A stretch of DNA of 7,736 nt from Polyangiaceae bacterium (GCA_025936205.1 JAICTU010000442.1:1-7736), one strand, 5' to 3'. Counted from the first letter of the stretch, positions 1 through 6,000 are shown. The notes: a model not told the origin generated them from the sequence alone. Numbers and translations: made by a program.

Positions 1-423
1 GAGCCATTGTTGCGGCGCGGCTGCGGCGAGCTCGCTCCGCTGCCGCAGCTCCGCGAGCACGGCGTGGACGTCGGCCGCGCGAAAGCCCAGCTGGCACAAT
101 CCAGAAGCCACCTTCGCGGGGACATCGAGCGAGCTCGAGGATGAGAGCGGCGCGGACGAATGCGGCGCGCCGTCCCGCACTGGCACGCCGAACGCGCTCG
201 GCAGCACGCGAAAGTCGCCGGCATCGCCCGCGCTGCGCAGCTCGCCCCGGTGCAGCGCGCGCTGATGGGCCGAGCACAGCGTGACGAGATTGTCCGCGCT
301 GTGGCGGCCCCCTGCGGAGCGCGGCCGGATGTGATGCGGAGAGTCATGCAAGGCTTCGGACCATGTTCGTGAAGTAGAGGCCCGGCCCTGAGAAATCCCC
401 GCGAACTGGTCACCAAAGAGCAG
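1..423 (-). pseudogene. HNH endonuclease C-terminal part with RuvA-C-like tail (5'-truncated, runs off left edge)
   Basis: On the minus strand the frame reads HHIRPRSAGG, then SADNLVTLCSAHQRALHRGEL. This is the second half of an HNH nuclease fold, with the HH pair, the Asn and the last His that coordinate metal and cleave DNA. A variable linker follows, then a stretch containing AKVASGLCQLGFRAADVHAV. It resembles the three-helix C-terminal domain of RuvA, a combination I associate with myxobacterial HNH proteins (family knowledge plus inference). Family members normally carry a Cys-x2-4-Cys segment and an LDxHHI-type lead before the HH. Here the preceding residues are EALHDSP and no such motif is present. 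The frame is closed upstream by TAA at 424-426 and has no ATG or GTG before the HNH part; only CTG and TTG codons are available. I read it as a 5'-truncated gene whose broken end lies beside the inverted-repeat block starting near 379. The 3' end is outside the window. An alternative is a short functional protein starting at TTG 351. Confidence 0.7.
384..405. repeat. Left arm of 22-bp perfect inverted repeat
   Basis: These 22 bases are the exact reverse complement of 762-783. Weaker similarity continues inward: a GTCAC word and a GAGCAG word occur at nearly the same offsets in both arms, with a one-base shift. The arm lies about 40 bases from the point where HNH homology starts. It could be a terminal repeat of a small non-autonomous element, or the ends of two inverted copies of a dispersed repeat. 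Confidence 0.75.
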
Positions 424-440
424 TTACGAGCAGCAATCGC

Positions 441-476
441 GGCTCGGCCTGCACGGCACCCCGCCGGCGCCAGGAT
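441..476. repeat. Left arm of inner imperfect inverted repeat
   Basis: This 36-base arm pairs with 560-595. The outer 9 bases (GGCTCGGCC) and the inner 9 bases (CGCCAGGAT) match exactly, and I count about 26 of 36 matches overall. The two arms give related translations when read outward (GSSWRRRGAVQAEPRLLL and GISWRRGGTCRAEPCLIL), so they look like diverged inverted copies of one sequence. Confidence 0.6.
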
Positions 477-559
477 GAGCCCAAAAGTTCGCTGCCGGAG
501 CGGACCCAGCCACGCACGCGTGGCCCCAATGGTGCTGAAGTGAGAGCGGCAGCGGGCAT

Positions 560-595
560 ATCCTGGCGACGCGGGGGGACCTGTAGGGCCGAGCC
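560..595. repeat. Right arm of inner imperfect inverted repeat
   Basis: This arm is the partner of 441-476. From the arm to the outer 22-bp repeat is about 35 bases on the left side but about 166 on the right. The right copy therefore holds roughly 131 extra bases (about 596-726), and the parS-like palindrome lies within them. Confidence 0.6.
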
Positions 596-644
596 CTGTC
601 TGATTCTCACCACTCGCGGCGCTCCGTTTTTTGTGAAGCCCTCA

Positions 645-660
645 TGTTCCATGTGGAACC
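645..660. promoter_or_regulatory. parS-like palindrome (candidate ParB-binding site)
   Basis: The 16 bases TGTTCCATGTGGAACC differ at two positions from the GC-armed parS form TGTTCCACGTGGAACA: C to T in the centre and the last base. They differ at four positions from the Bacillus-type TGTTTCACGTGAAACA, two of which are a symmetrical arm change. ParB binds such sites to load the chromosome-partition complex. The palindrome lies in gene-free DNA and is bracketed by an 8-bp inverted repeat (GCCCTCAT 638-645, ATGAGGGC 676-683). By rough count, a match this close is expected about 0.002 times in random sequence of this length. Against it, the central CpG is altered, no par genes are in view, and another repressor could use a similar dyad. 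Confidence 0.4.
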
Positions 661-761
661 TCACTTCGCACAAAAATGAGGGCCACCTCGCGTTGCGCTG
701 TTTGTCGAATGCGTACCGGCGCAGCGCGGATACTGCTCCAGTGCCTTGCTCCGTGACTTTT

Positions 762-783
762 TTCGCGGGGATTTCTCAGGGCC
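762..783. repeat. Right arm of 22-bp perfect inverted repeat
   Basis: This is the exact reverse complement of 384-405, so the outer ends enclose about 400 bases. It is preceded by a run of six T and followed by GC-rich sequence. GGCCC sits just outside the left arm (379-383) and one base outside the right arm (785-789). That is too short and too GC-rich to accept as a target-site duplication. Confidence 0.75.
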
Positions 784-801
784 CGGCCCATTCCCCCCGC
801 A

Positions 802-828
802 CGCCGTGCGCTCGGGTGCCGCACGGCG
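802..828. terminator. GC-rich hairpin, possible factor-assisted terminator
   Basis: CGCCGTGCG (802-810) pairs perfectly with CGCACGGCG (820-828) across a 9-base loop. No T-run follows on either strand, so it is not a classical intrinsic terminator. It lies in gene-free DNA between the inverted-repeat block and the Cys-rich protein gene. Confidence 0.35.
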
Positions 829-963
829 GCACTGCGCTCCTCTCCAGGGCGCCCGGGTCAGGTGCCGAGATGTGACGAATCATCGGGCGAGCCTCAGAAA
901 AGCGAGCGCCCGGCGACCCCACGGGACCGACGCCTCGAGGGGTGCTAGCCTCGTAGCATCACC

Positions 964-1368
964 GTGAAACGCTGCTCGAACCTGCTCGCGGTCTTCGGCT
1001 ACGGACTGGCCCTGCTCGGCACGGCGCACTGCGAAGATGAATCCTGCGACGACCTGCAGGGGGAGGCCCGCCGCGCCATCCACGCGGCGGCGAGCAAGGC
1101 CGACCGTAGCTGCAGCGTGGATGACGATTGCGTGGTCGTGAACTATGGCGTCAGCTGCATCGACACGTGCGGCAGCGAGCAGACCAGCGTCGCCAGCTCC
1201 GCGGCCGCCGCCCTGGAGGCGCAGGCTCGCGCCGCAGACGACGAGTACTGCCGGCAATTCTGGCGCCAGGGCTGCAAGTCGATCTCGCCGCCCTGCACAC
1301 CGCCGTCGAGTGTCCCGACGTCGTTCTGTAACCAGGGTCAGTGCGTCCTGACTTTCGTTCCATTCTGA
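964..1368 (+). CDS. Small Cys-rich secreted protein (hypothetical)
   Basis: This is a 134-aa protein of unknown function. It starts at GTG with a short basic n-region (MKRC) and a hydrophobic stretch to about residue 21, so it is exported. The mature part has Cys at 23, 28, 50, 56, 65, 69, 96, 104, 111, 122 and 127, in motifs such as CSVDDDC and CNQGQC. Small proteins with this CSxDxDC ... CxxGxC spacing are common in myxobacteria (family impression). If C23 at the signal end is lipidated, ten Cys remain, enough for five disulfides, although LGTAHC is a poor lipobox because of the His. An Ala-rich helix-like segment (about 76-92) separates two Cys clusters. No clear Shine-Dalgarno precedes the GTG. 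The stop lies 20 bases before the esterase start, so the two may be co-transcribed. Confidence 0.7.
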   Translation: MKRCSNLLAVFGYGLALLGTAHCEDESCDDLQGEARRAIHAAASKADRSCSVDDDCVVVNYGVSCIDTCGSEQTSVASSAAAALEAQARAADDEYCRQFWRQGCKSISPPCTPPSSVPTSFCNQGQCVLTFVPF

Positions 1369-1388
1369 GGAGTGACTATGCTCGGTGG

Positions 1389-2201
1389 ATGTCCTGGCGC
1401 ACTCTGCTGTTGCCCTGCTTGTGCTCGTTGCTCGGCGTTGCTCTTCCGGCGGTCGCGCAATCGACCCGGGCCTCTTCGTCGGCACCGAAGAACCTGCACC
1501 TGTTCCTGCTCGTCGGGCAATCGAACATGGCCGGGCGGGGCGTGATTGAAGAGGGAGATCGCGCGCCGATCGACCACGTCTTTGCGCTGAACGCACAGGG
1601 GGAATGGGTGCCCGCCGTGGACCCGGTGCACTGGGACAAGCCGAGTGCGGGCGTGGGCCTGGCGCGCTCCTTTGCCGTGGAGTACCTGAAGCATCACCCC
1701 GGCGCGAGTATCGGGTTCATTCCCGCTGCTTGCGGCGGCTCCCCCATCTCGAGCTGGGCTCCCGGCGAGTACTTTGATGGTACTCACAGCCACCCGTACG
1801 ATGACGCGCTGGCCAGGTACCGCCAGGCCGCACCGAGCGGTACGCTGAAGGGTATCCTCTGGCATCAGGGCGAAAGCGACCGCAGCCCGGAGCTGGCGCC
1901 GCGCTATGAAGCCGCGCTGACCGCGCTGGTCCAGCGCTTTCGGCGCGAGCTGCACGCACCCAAGGTGCCCTTCGTGATCGGGCAGCTCGGGCAGTTTGCC
2001 GGCGCGGGGCCCTGGGATGTGAATGGACTGGAGGTGGATCGCGCTCAGCGCAGCGTCGCCGCGAAGGTTCCGTTCAGCGCGTTCGTCTCCTCGGACGGGC
2101 TCACGAGCAACGCGGACAGTCTACATTTCGACTCGGCGTCGCTGCGCGAATTCGGCAGGCGGTACGCCGTGGCGTTCGCCGGGATCGAGAAGCGCCGCTA
2201 G
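1389..2201 (+). CDS. Secreted SGNH/SASA-type carbohydrate esterase
   Basis: This is a 270-aa exported hydrolase of the SASA/DUF303 (sialate O-acetylesterase, CE6-like) SGNH family. Such enzymes remove acetyl groups from sugars or plant polysaccharides. A signal peptide covers residues 1-23 (hydrophobic LLLPCLCSLLGVALP, cleavage AVA|Q). Block I is LLVGQSNMAG with nucleophile Ser45. ACGGSPI (114-120) supplies the oxyanion glycines. WHQGESD (158-164) is the hallmark of the family. DSLH (243-246) gives the Asp and His of the catalytic site. The length suits a single-domain member. I chose ATG 1389 because it opens the signal peptide. GTG 1341 in the same frame would add 16 residues that spoil it. 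The only strong Shine-Dalgarno (AGGAG, 1368-1372) is placed for an out-of-frame ATG at 1378. The natural substrate cannot be told. Confidence 0.88.
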   Translation: MSWRTLLLPCLCSLLGVALPAVAQSTRASSSAPKNLHLFLLVGQSNMAGRGVIEEGDRAPIDHVFALNAQGEWVPAVDPVHWDKPSAGVGLARSFAVEYLKHHPGASIGFIPAACGGSPISSWAPGEYFDGTHSHPYDDALARYRQAAPSGTLKGILWHQGESDRSPELAPRYEAALTALVQRFRRELHAPKVPFVIGQLGQFAGAGPWDVNGLEVDRAQRSVAAKVPFSAFVSSDGLTSNADSLHFDSASLREFGRRYAVAFAGIEKRR

Positions 2202-3253
2202 CGCCGGCGGCGCGTGCGGCGCTCCGCGCACGGGTCCCAGTGCGCGAAGGCGTCGAACAGGAATTGTTCGGCGCGGTCCAGCTCGTCGAGCGGGGAGGGC
2301 GGGCCGAGCAGGAACTCTCCCAGGCTCACGTCGCCGTTCAGGAAGGCACGCGCGAAGTCGCGCAGCAGCTTCATCTCCGCCAGCTCGCGCTCCAGCTCAC
2401 TGAGCATCCAGTCCTGAGCTCCCTCGGCGCCGCGGCTGCGCGCGCCGCGTGGGGGACCGAACGCCACCGCCACCGAGTCGCGCAGTGACTTGAGCTCCGC
2501 GCTGAGCGCGCGCAGCTGGCAGCGCAGCTCCTCGTTCGCTTGCAGCAACGCCTGCGTGCTGCGCTCGACGTCTTGCTCGGGCTCGCAGGGCACTGGTGAG
2601 GCGAGCCAGCTGCGCTGCAGCTCGACCAGGCGCGCCACGTCGCCGAGCTCGTAGGCGCGCGTGACCTCCTTCATCACGGAGGTCAGCGTCGCGCGTTCCG
2701 TCGGGTCCTGCACCTTGTCGGGATGAAGGGCTAGCGCGAGCTTGCGGAACAGCGACCGCAGCAGGCACGGCCCCGAATCTTTCGGCCTGGGCGCTGAGTA
2801 GCCGGCATCGGCTTCATGAGCACCATACTTGCCGCTGGAGCCGCCGTGACAGGGCTCGCGCTCCGCTTCGGCGCTCACCTCATCCTGAACATCGCGTTCA
2901 GGCAACAGCTGCCCATAGGCGCGCCGGACCCGCACCTTGTCGCGCCGGCTCAGGCGGCTTTCCGGGCCGAGGAGCGACGCGAAGACCGCCTGCACTTCCG
3001 CCACAGCTGCGCATAACGCCTCACGCAGCGGCCCGAGCCGCGCATCGAGCGCGCGCGCTGCGTCCCGCGCACTGCACTCGCAGGCGTCGCGAGCGAGCTT
3101 CTTTTTGCGGATCTCGTTGAGCAAGCGCTCATGTTCGCGCTCTGCCGCGACCAAGCGCTGCCGCGCCGGTGAGGGCCGTAGCGTCAACGCCCGCGATGGC
3201 TCTCGAGCCGGCGACGTCTCCGGGGCATTTGTCGGGGCAATTGTCGGCGTCAT
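2198..3253 (-). CDS. Coiled-coil protein with DnaJ-like (J) domain
   Basis: This is a 351-aa soluble protein from ATG 3253. The N-terminal 25 residues are Pro/Thr/Ala-rich. A charged helical segment follows (about 28-105, including AEREHERLLNEIRKKKLARD). A low-complexity linker leads to a J-like domain at about 164-218: LRSLFRKLALALHPDKVQDP, then a helix with TSVMKEVTRAYELGDVARL. HPD at 177-179 is the signature that stimulates Hsp70 ATPase, so a DnaK co-chaperone or adaptor role is inferred. A second coiled coil (about 226-261) and an acidic, Leu-rich C-terminus ending in ERRTRRRR follow. There is no Gly/Phe region or zinc finger, so it is not DnaJ itself. The start is uncertain: ATG 3283 and GTG 3385 are in the same frame but add residues with little coding character. 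Its TAG overlaps the TAG of the esterase tail to tail. Confidence 0.75.
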   Translation of the reverse strand: MTPTIAPTNAPETSPAREPSRALTLRPSPARQRLVAAEREHERLLNEIRKKKLARDACECSARDAARALDARLGPLREALCAAVAEVQAVFASLLGPESRLSRRDKVRVRRAYGQLLPERDVQDEVSAEAEREPCHGGSSGKYGAHEADAGYSAPRPKDSGPCLLRSLFRKLALALHPDKVQDPTERATLTSVMKEVTRAYELGDVARLVELQRSWLASPVPCEPEQDVERSTQALLQANEELRCQLRALSAELKSLRDSVAVAFGPPRGARSRGAEGAQDWMLSELERELAEMKLLRDFARAFLNGDVSLGEFLLGPPSPLDELDRAEQFLFDAFAHWDPCAERRTRRRR

Positions 3254-3386
3254 CGTCGGCCCCGCGTGCACGCCGCGTCGCATCTGCCCAGCATAGTGCT
3301 GCACCCCCACGAGGTCCACCCAGGGGCCGGCGCTTGCAGTACCGATTTGCAGCGCGTCGCTCGCAGAACGGCAGGAGCGGGACACG

Positions 3387-3396
3387 CAAATATTTG
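3387..3396. promoter_or_regulatory. AT-rich palindrome in divergent promoter region
   Basis: CAAATATTTG is a perfect 10-bp dyad and a rare AT-rich islet in this GC-rich DNA. It lies between the divergent J-domain and lipoprotein genes, and could be an operator or part of a promoter melting region. I found no clean -35/-10 pair. The rest of 3254-3528 shows no gene. Confidence 0.3.
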
Positions 3397-3516
3397 ATGA
3401 GGCTCGATTCTGAGGCGCGGTGTCGCTGCCCTCAGCCAGCGGGCAGCGCCTGGTGTGCTACATGAGTGCCTTGTCCATTGGCGGTCCTCGCGCTGGGGTG
3501 TGAGCTCGAACGGACG

Positions 3517-3521
3517 AGGAG
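3517..3521 (+). promoter_or_regulatory. Shine-Dalgarno AGGAG that fixes the lipoprotein start
   Basis: AGGAG lies 7 bases before ATG 3529. This favours ATG 3529 over the in-frame ATG at 3466, which has no comparable site. Confidence 0.7.
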
Positions 3522-3528
3522 TTGGCGA

Positions 3529-5091
3529 ATGTGTCCTGACCGTTACTCGGAACCGCCTCGTCGCTGGCAGCATGCGGCCGCGCTGCGACTGAGCACACTG
3601 ATGAGCCTCGCAGGGGCTGCTGCGTGCAGCCCGACGGGTGCAGGTGGTGGGGCCGCCGACTCGCCGCTCACCATCCAACCGCCGGTCACGCCAGCAGCGA
3701 CGGATCCCACGCCGATCGCGCCTGTCAGCGAGCCGCCGCCCTCCGTCTCGAGCGGCGACCCATCGGCAGCGGGGGAGTTCATCGATCCGGATGAGATGCC
3801 GATCGTGCCCACCGTTCCGATCCGCCGGCGCGGCTTGAAGGAAAAGCAGGTGACTTGCCCCGATGGCGGCACCACGTCGGTATCGGGAACGGTCTACATC
3901 CCGTCGGGGGAGCTCGCGCTCTACAACGCGATGGTCTACGTGCCCGACGCGGACCTGCGCCCCTTCAGCCCGGGTGCGTCCTGCGGCTGCGAGATCAGCG
4001 GTGAGCCGATCGCATCCGCGTTGACCGACGCCGACGGTCACTTCGTGCTCGAGAACGTGCCCGTCGGCTCCGACATCCCGCTCGTGGTGCAAGTGGGAGA
4101 GTGGCGTCGTGAATTCAACATCGGCACGATCGAGGCCTGCACGGACAAGCCGATTCCGGAGCAGACGCTGCGCTTGCCGTCGCGTCAGAGCGAGGGCGAC
4201 ATCCCGAAGATCGCCGTGGCAACGGGCTTCGCTGACGCGCTCGAGTGCCTGGTGCGCAAGCTCGGTATTGCACCGGAGGAGTTCACGCATCCGCGGCGCG
4301 ACGGCCGTGTGAATCTGTTCGCCGGCTTCGGCGGGACTGATCGCTTCAGCGATTCGATGAATGGCGGTGAGCCCTTTCCGCCCTCCGGAGCGCTCTGGTC
4401 CGACCTACCGTCGCTGCAGATGTACGACATCGTGCTCTTGTCGTGTGACTCTCGCGCTCCCGACAGCGGCGGGGACGACGACAAGGATGAGCGCTCGATG
4501 CAAGCGATGTACGACTACCTGAACGGTGGTGGCCGCGTGTTCGCCTCGCACTTTCAGGAGGTCTGGTTTCAGAAGGGGCCCGCGCCGTTCCCCGACCTGG
4601 CGACGTACGTGAACGACCCCAATTACGAAGGGCCCCCCGAGTTTCAGGTCGTGACCGACTTCCCCAAGGGGCAGGCGATGGCGGAATGGGCGCTCGCCAG
4701 CGGCGCATCGACGGACGCGGGGCAGATCCCGGTGCTCGGTGCCCAGCGCACGATCCAGAGCGAAAATCCGAAGTACGCGCAGCGCTGGCTGACCGGCAGT
4801 GACCCCGACACCGTTCAGTATCTGTCCGCCAACACCCCGCTCGGCGCCTCCGAAGCCGACCAGTGCGGGCGCGTAGTGCTCAGCGACCTGCACGTCTCTC
4901 CGGGCAGGTTCGACAAGGTCACGAAAGAACCCATCGACGACCTCTCCGAGCAGGACCTTCCGTTCCCGGAGGGGTGCGTGACGAGCGGCTTCAGCCCGCA
5001 GGAAAAGCTGCTCGCCTTCATGCTCTTCGACATCTCTGCGTGCGTGGTGCCCGACAACCAGGCGCCTGCGCCCCCGCCCATCATCCGCTAG
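3529..5091 (+). CDS. Surface lipoprotein with carboxypeptidase-regulatory-like domain and possible GATase-like fold
   Basis: This is a 520-aa exported protein. After a long n-region (PRRWQHAAALR) comes the hydrophobic LSTLMSLAGAAA and then Cys33, the likely lipidation site. The lipobox (AAAC) is weak but the Ser/Pro/Gly-rich region that follows is typical. Residues 34-109 form a Pro/Ser/Thr linker. Residues 110-219 look like a carboxypeptidase-regulatory-type beta-sandwich (VSGTVYIPSGELALYNAMVY, then ALTDADGHFVLENVPVGSDI), with CGC at 152-154. The remainder includes YDIVLLSCD and YDYLNGGGRVFASHF, which resemble class I glutamine-amidotransferase or ThuA-like folds. The Cys of LLSCD is where a nucleophile elbow could be, but I cannot see a full triad. 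An acidic loop (GGDDDKDER) follows. The C-terminus is Pro-rich. A role at the cell surface is inferred and the substrate is unknown. It is convergent with the sigma factor gene, with a 29-base gap and no clear terminator. Confidence 0.75.
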   Translation: MCPDRYSEPPRRWQHAAALRLSTLMSLAGAAACSPTGAGGGAADSPLTIQPPVTPAATDPTPIAPVSEPPPSVSSGDPSAAGEFIDPDEMPIVPTVPIRRRGLKEKQVTCPDGGTTSVSGTVYIPSGELALYNAMVYVPDADLRPFSPGASCGCEISGEPIASALTDADGHFVLENVPVGSDIPLVVQVGEWRREFNIGTIEACTDKPIPEQTLRLPSRQSEGDIPKIAVATGFADALECLVRKLGIAPEEFTHPRRDGRVNLFAGFGGTDRFSDSMNGGEPFPPSGALWSDLPSLQMYDIVLLSCDSRAPDSGGDDDKDERSMQAMYDYLNGGGRVFASHFQEVWFQKGPAPFPDLATYVNDPNYEGPPEFQVVTDFPKGQAMAEWALASGASTDAGQIPVLGAQRTIQSENPKYAQRWLTGSDPDTVQYLSANTPLGASEADQCGRVVLSDLHVSPGRFDKVTKEPIDDLSEQDLPFPEGCVTSGFSPQEKLLAFMLFDISACVVPDNQAPAPPPIIR

Positions 5092-5120
5092 CCGCGCGCA
5101 TTCATCAGACTGCATCCCAG

Positions 5121-5699
5121 TCAGGCCAGGGCCGCCTGCTCCAGGCGCGCCAGGATCTTGTGCTTCTTCGAGTAGACCGTGCTCACGCTGATGCCGAGCT
5201 GAGCGGCGATCTGCTCGGGCTCGAAGCCCTGCAGGTACGCGCCCAGGAACTCGCGGTCGCGGTCGGAGAGATCCTCTACCAGCTGGCTCAGCGCACGCGC
5301 TTGCTCGCGCTCCGAGCAGATGCTGAACGCATCGGGTACGTCGCTGGGCGCCTCCACTTCGGAGAGCTCCTCGCCGGCCTTGCACAGCCCGGGCTGCCGC
5401 CGATGATTGCGCAAGAAGTCATGAGCGCTGTTGCGGGCCAGGGCGCACAGCCAGGAGCCGAGCGGCGTGCCGCGCCCGGGGTCGAAGCTGCGCAGGCGGC
5501 GCTTGTCGTCTTTCAGCAGCCGCAGGCATAGACTTCCATAAATCTCTTCCAGATGGTCGGTCCCGGTGAGCTGCGGGAAGCGCCGCGTCACACGGCTGAT
5601 CACGCCCAGCAGCTGGCGCGAGTAGCGCTCATGAAAGATGCGCCAAGCGTCGTCGTCGTTGGCGAGCAGGCTGCGGATCAGAGTCGCATCGTCGTACAC
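5121..5699 (-). CDS. ECF-like sigma-70 family RNA polymerase sigma factor
   Basis: This is a 192-aa transcription initiation factor from GTG 5699. Region 2 spans about residues 16-102: DDDAWRIFHERYSRQL (core binding), then LRSFDPGRGTPLGSWLCALARNSAHDFLR (melting and -10 recognition). Region 4 spans about 135-189: LSDRDREFLGAYLQGFEPEQ, then the helix-turn-helix IAAQLGISVSTVYSKKHKI that reads the -35 element. Region 3 is absent and the length fits ECF or ECF-like factors. The segment between regions 2 and 4 is acidic and Cys-containing. AGGAG (5708-5712 on the complement) is 8 bases before GTG 5699, which favours that start. ATG 5723 would add eight residues and has only AGGGG upstream. No anti-sigma gene is adjacent, so its control is unclear. 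It may act on its own promoter or on the divergent barrel gene (inference). Confidence 0.87.
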   Translation of the reverse strand: MYDDATLIRSLLANDDDAWRIFHERYSRQLLGVISRVTRRFPQLTGTDHLEEIYGSLCLRLLKDDKRRLRSFDPGRGTPLGSWLCALARNSAHDFLRNHRRQPGLCKAGEELSEVEAPSDVPDAFSICSEREQARALSQLVEDLSDRDREFLGAYLQGFEPEQIAAQLGISVSTVYSKKHKILARLEQAALA

Positions 5700-5762
5700 A
5701 GGTTGTTCTCCTCGTCGGGGCATGGCCGTCGACCCCTGGAGAGAGCACCTCGTGTGCCCGAA

Positions 5763-5771
5763 GGTTAAACC
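5763..5771. promoter_or_regulatory. AT-rich dyad upstream of the sigma factor gene
   Basis: GGTTAAACC is a dyad around a central A inside the only AT-rich patch of this region (about 5763-5790). It lies about 65 bases before the sigma start and is a reasonable place for that gene's promoter or operator. I could not fit convincing -35 and -10 boxes. Confidence 0.3.
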
Positions 5772-5812
5772 TGTAATTTCAATTAGTTATGGCCACTGGA
5801 ACGCGTAACTTC

Positions 5813-5832
5813 GTCACGCGGTGACGCGTCAC
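5813..5832. promoter_or_regulatory. Overlapping GTCAC/GTGAC palindromes, candidate operator
   Basis: GTCAC (5813-5817), GTGAC (5821-5825) and GTCAC (5828-5832) form two overlapping dyads. The right pair, GTGACGCGTCAC, is a perfect 12-bp palindrome. It lies in the divergent region between the sigma factor and barrel genes. Such nested half-sites suggest cooperative repressor or activator binding, but the protein is unknown. Confidence 0.4.
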
Positions 5833-5898
5833 GAGGCGTGCGAACGGCGCGCGTGTGCGTGCTGACCGTGAGGGTACGCCTCGCGGAGGCTCAATCTT

Positions 5899-5908
5899 CC
5901 AGGCCTGG
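5899..5908. promoter_or_regulatory. CCAGGCCTGG palindrome
   Basis: This perfect 10-bp palindrome lies about 110 bases upstream of the barrel gene. It may be a regulator site or chance in GC-rich DNA. Confidence 0.2.
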
Positions 5909-5963
5909 GGACTTCCGCGACTGTTTCTGGGTGAGACTCTGGAGCGATACGCCGGATCATTGC

Positions 5964-6000
5964 CGGGGCTGCCCAAAAGTGTGATGGAGAGCCCCGTTTT
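5964..6000 (+). terminator. Terminator-like hairpin in the leader of the barrel gene
   Basis: CGGGGCT (5964-5970) pairs with AGCCCCG (5990-5996) across a 19-base loop and is followed directly by TTTT (5997-6000). It ends 18 bases before the GTG start. A stem plus T-run in this place suggests transcription attenuation of the downstream gene, or a stop for read-through from upstream. The T-run is short and the loop is large. Confidence 0.45.

Larger units (their letters stand above)
406..963. other. Gene-free spacer with inverted-repeat block
   Basis: I see no convincing gene here. Short open frames on both strands (for example + 540-875 and - 410-673) have no recognisable domain, and their similarity to each other follows from the inverted repeat. 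Contents in order are the inner repeat arms, the parS-like palindrome, the right outer repeat arm, the GC-rich hairpin at 802-828, and a short dyad, CGAGG (936-940) with CCTCG (949-953), just before the next start codon. Confidence 0.6.

Noticed and set aside
379..789. Target-site duplication GGCCC flanking the inverted repeat
   Set aside because: It is five GC-only bases, not placed symmetrically, and easily due to chance in this composition.
540..875. Open frame on the plus strand in the repeat block
   Set aside because: It has no domain, signal or ribosome site. Its similarity to the opposite-strand frame at 410-673 is explained by the inverted repeat.
880..1596. Open frame on the minus strand
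   Set aside because: It is a shadow of the Cys-rich protein and esterase genes with no recognisable motif.
3250..4290. Long open frame on the minus strand
   Set aside because: It lies opposite the lipoprotein gene and is Arg-rich. The lipoprotein frame has a Shine-Dalgarno, signal peptide and domain patterns.
4405..5385. Long open frame on the minus strand
   Set aside because: It is the shadow of the lipoprotein and sigma factor genes and shows an Arg-rich composition with no domain.
5764..5800. Sigma-70 or sigma-54 promoter for the sigma factor gene
   Set aside because: A TTGAAA hexamer exists on the complement, but no -10 element is at the right spacing, and no GG/GC pair fits sigma-54.
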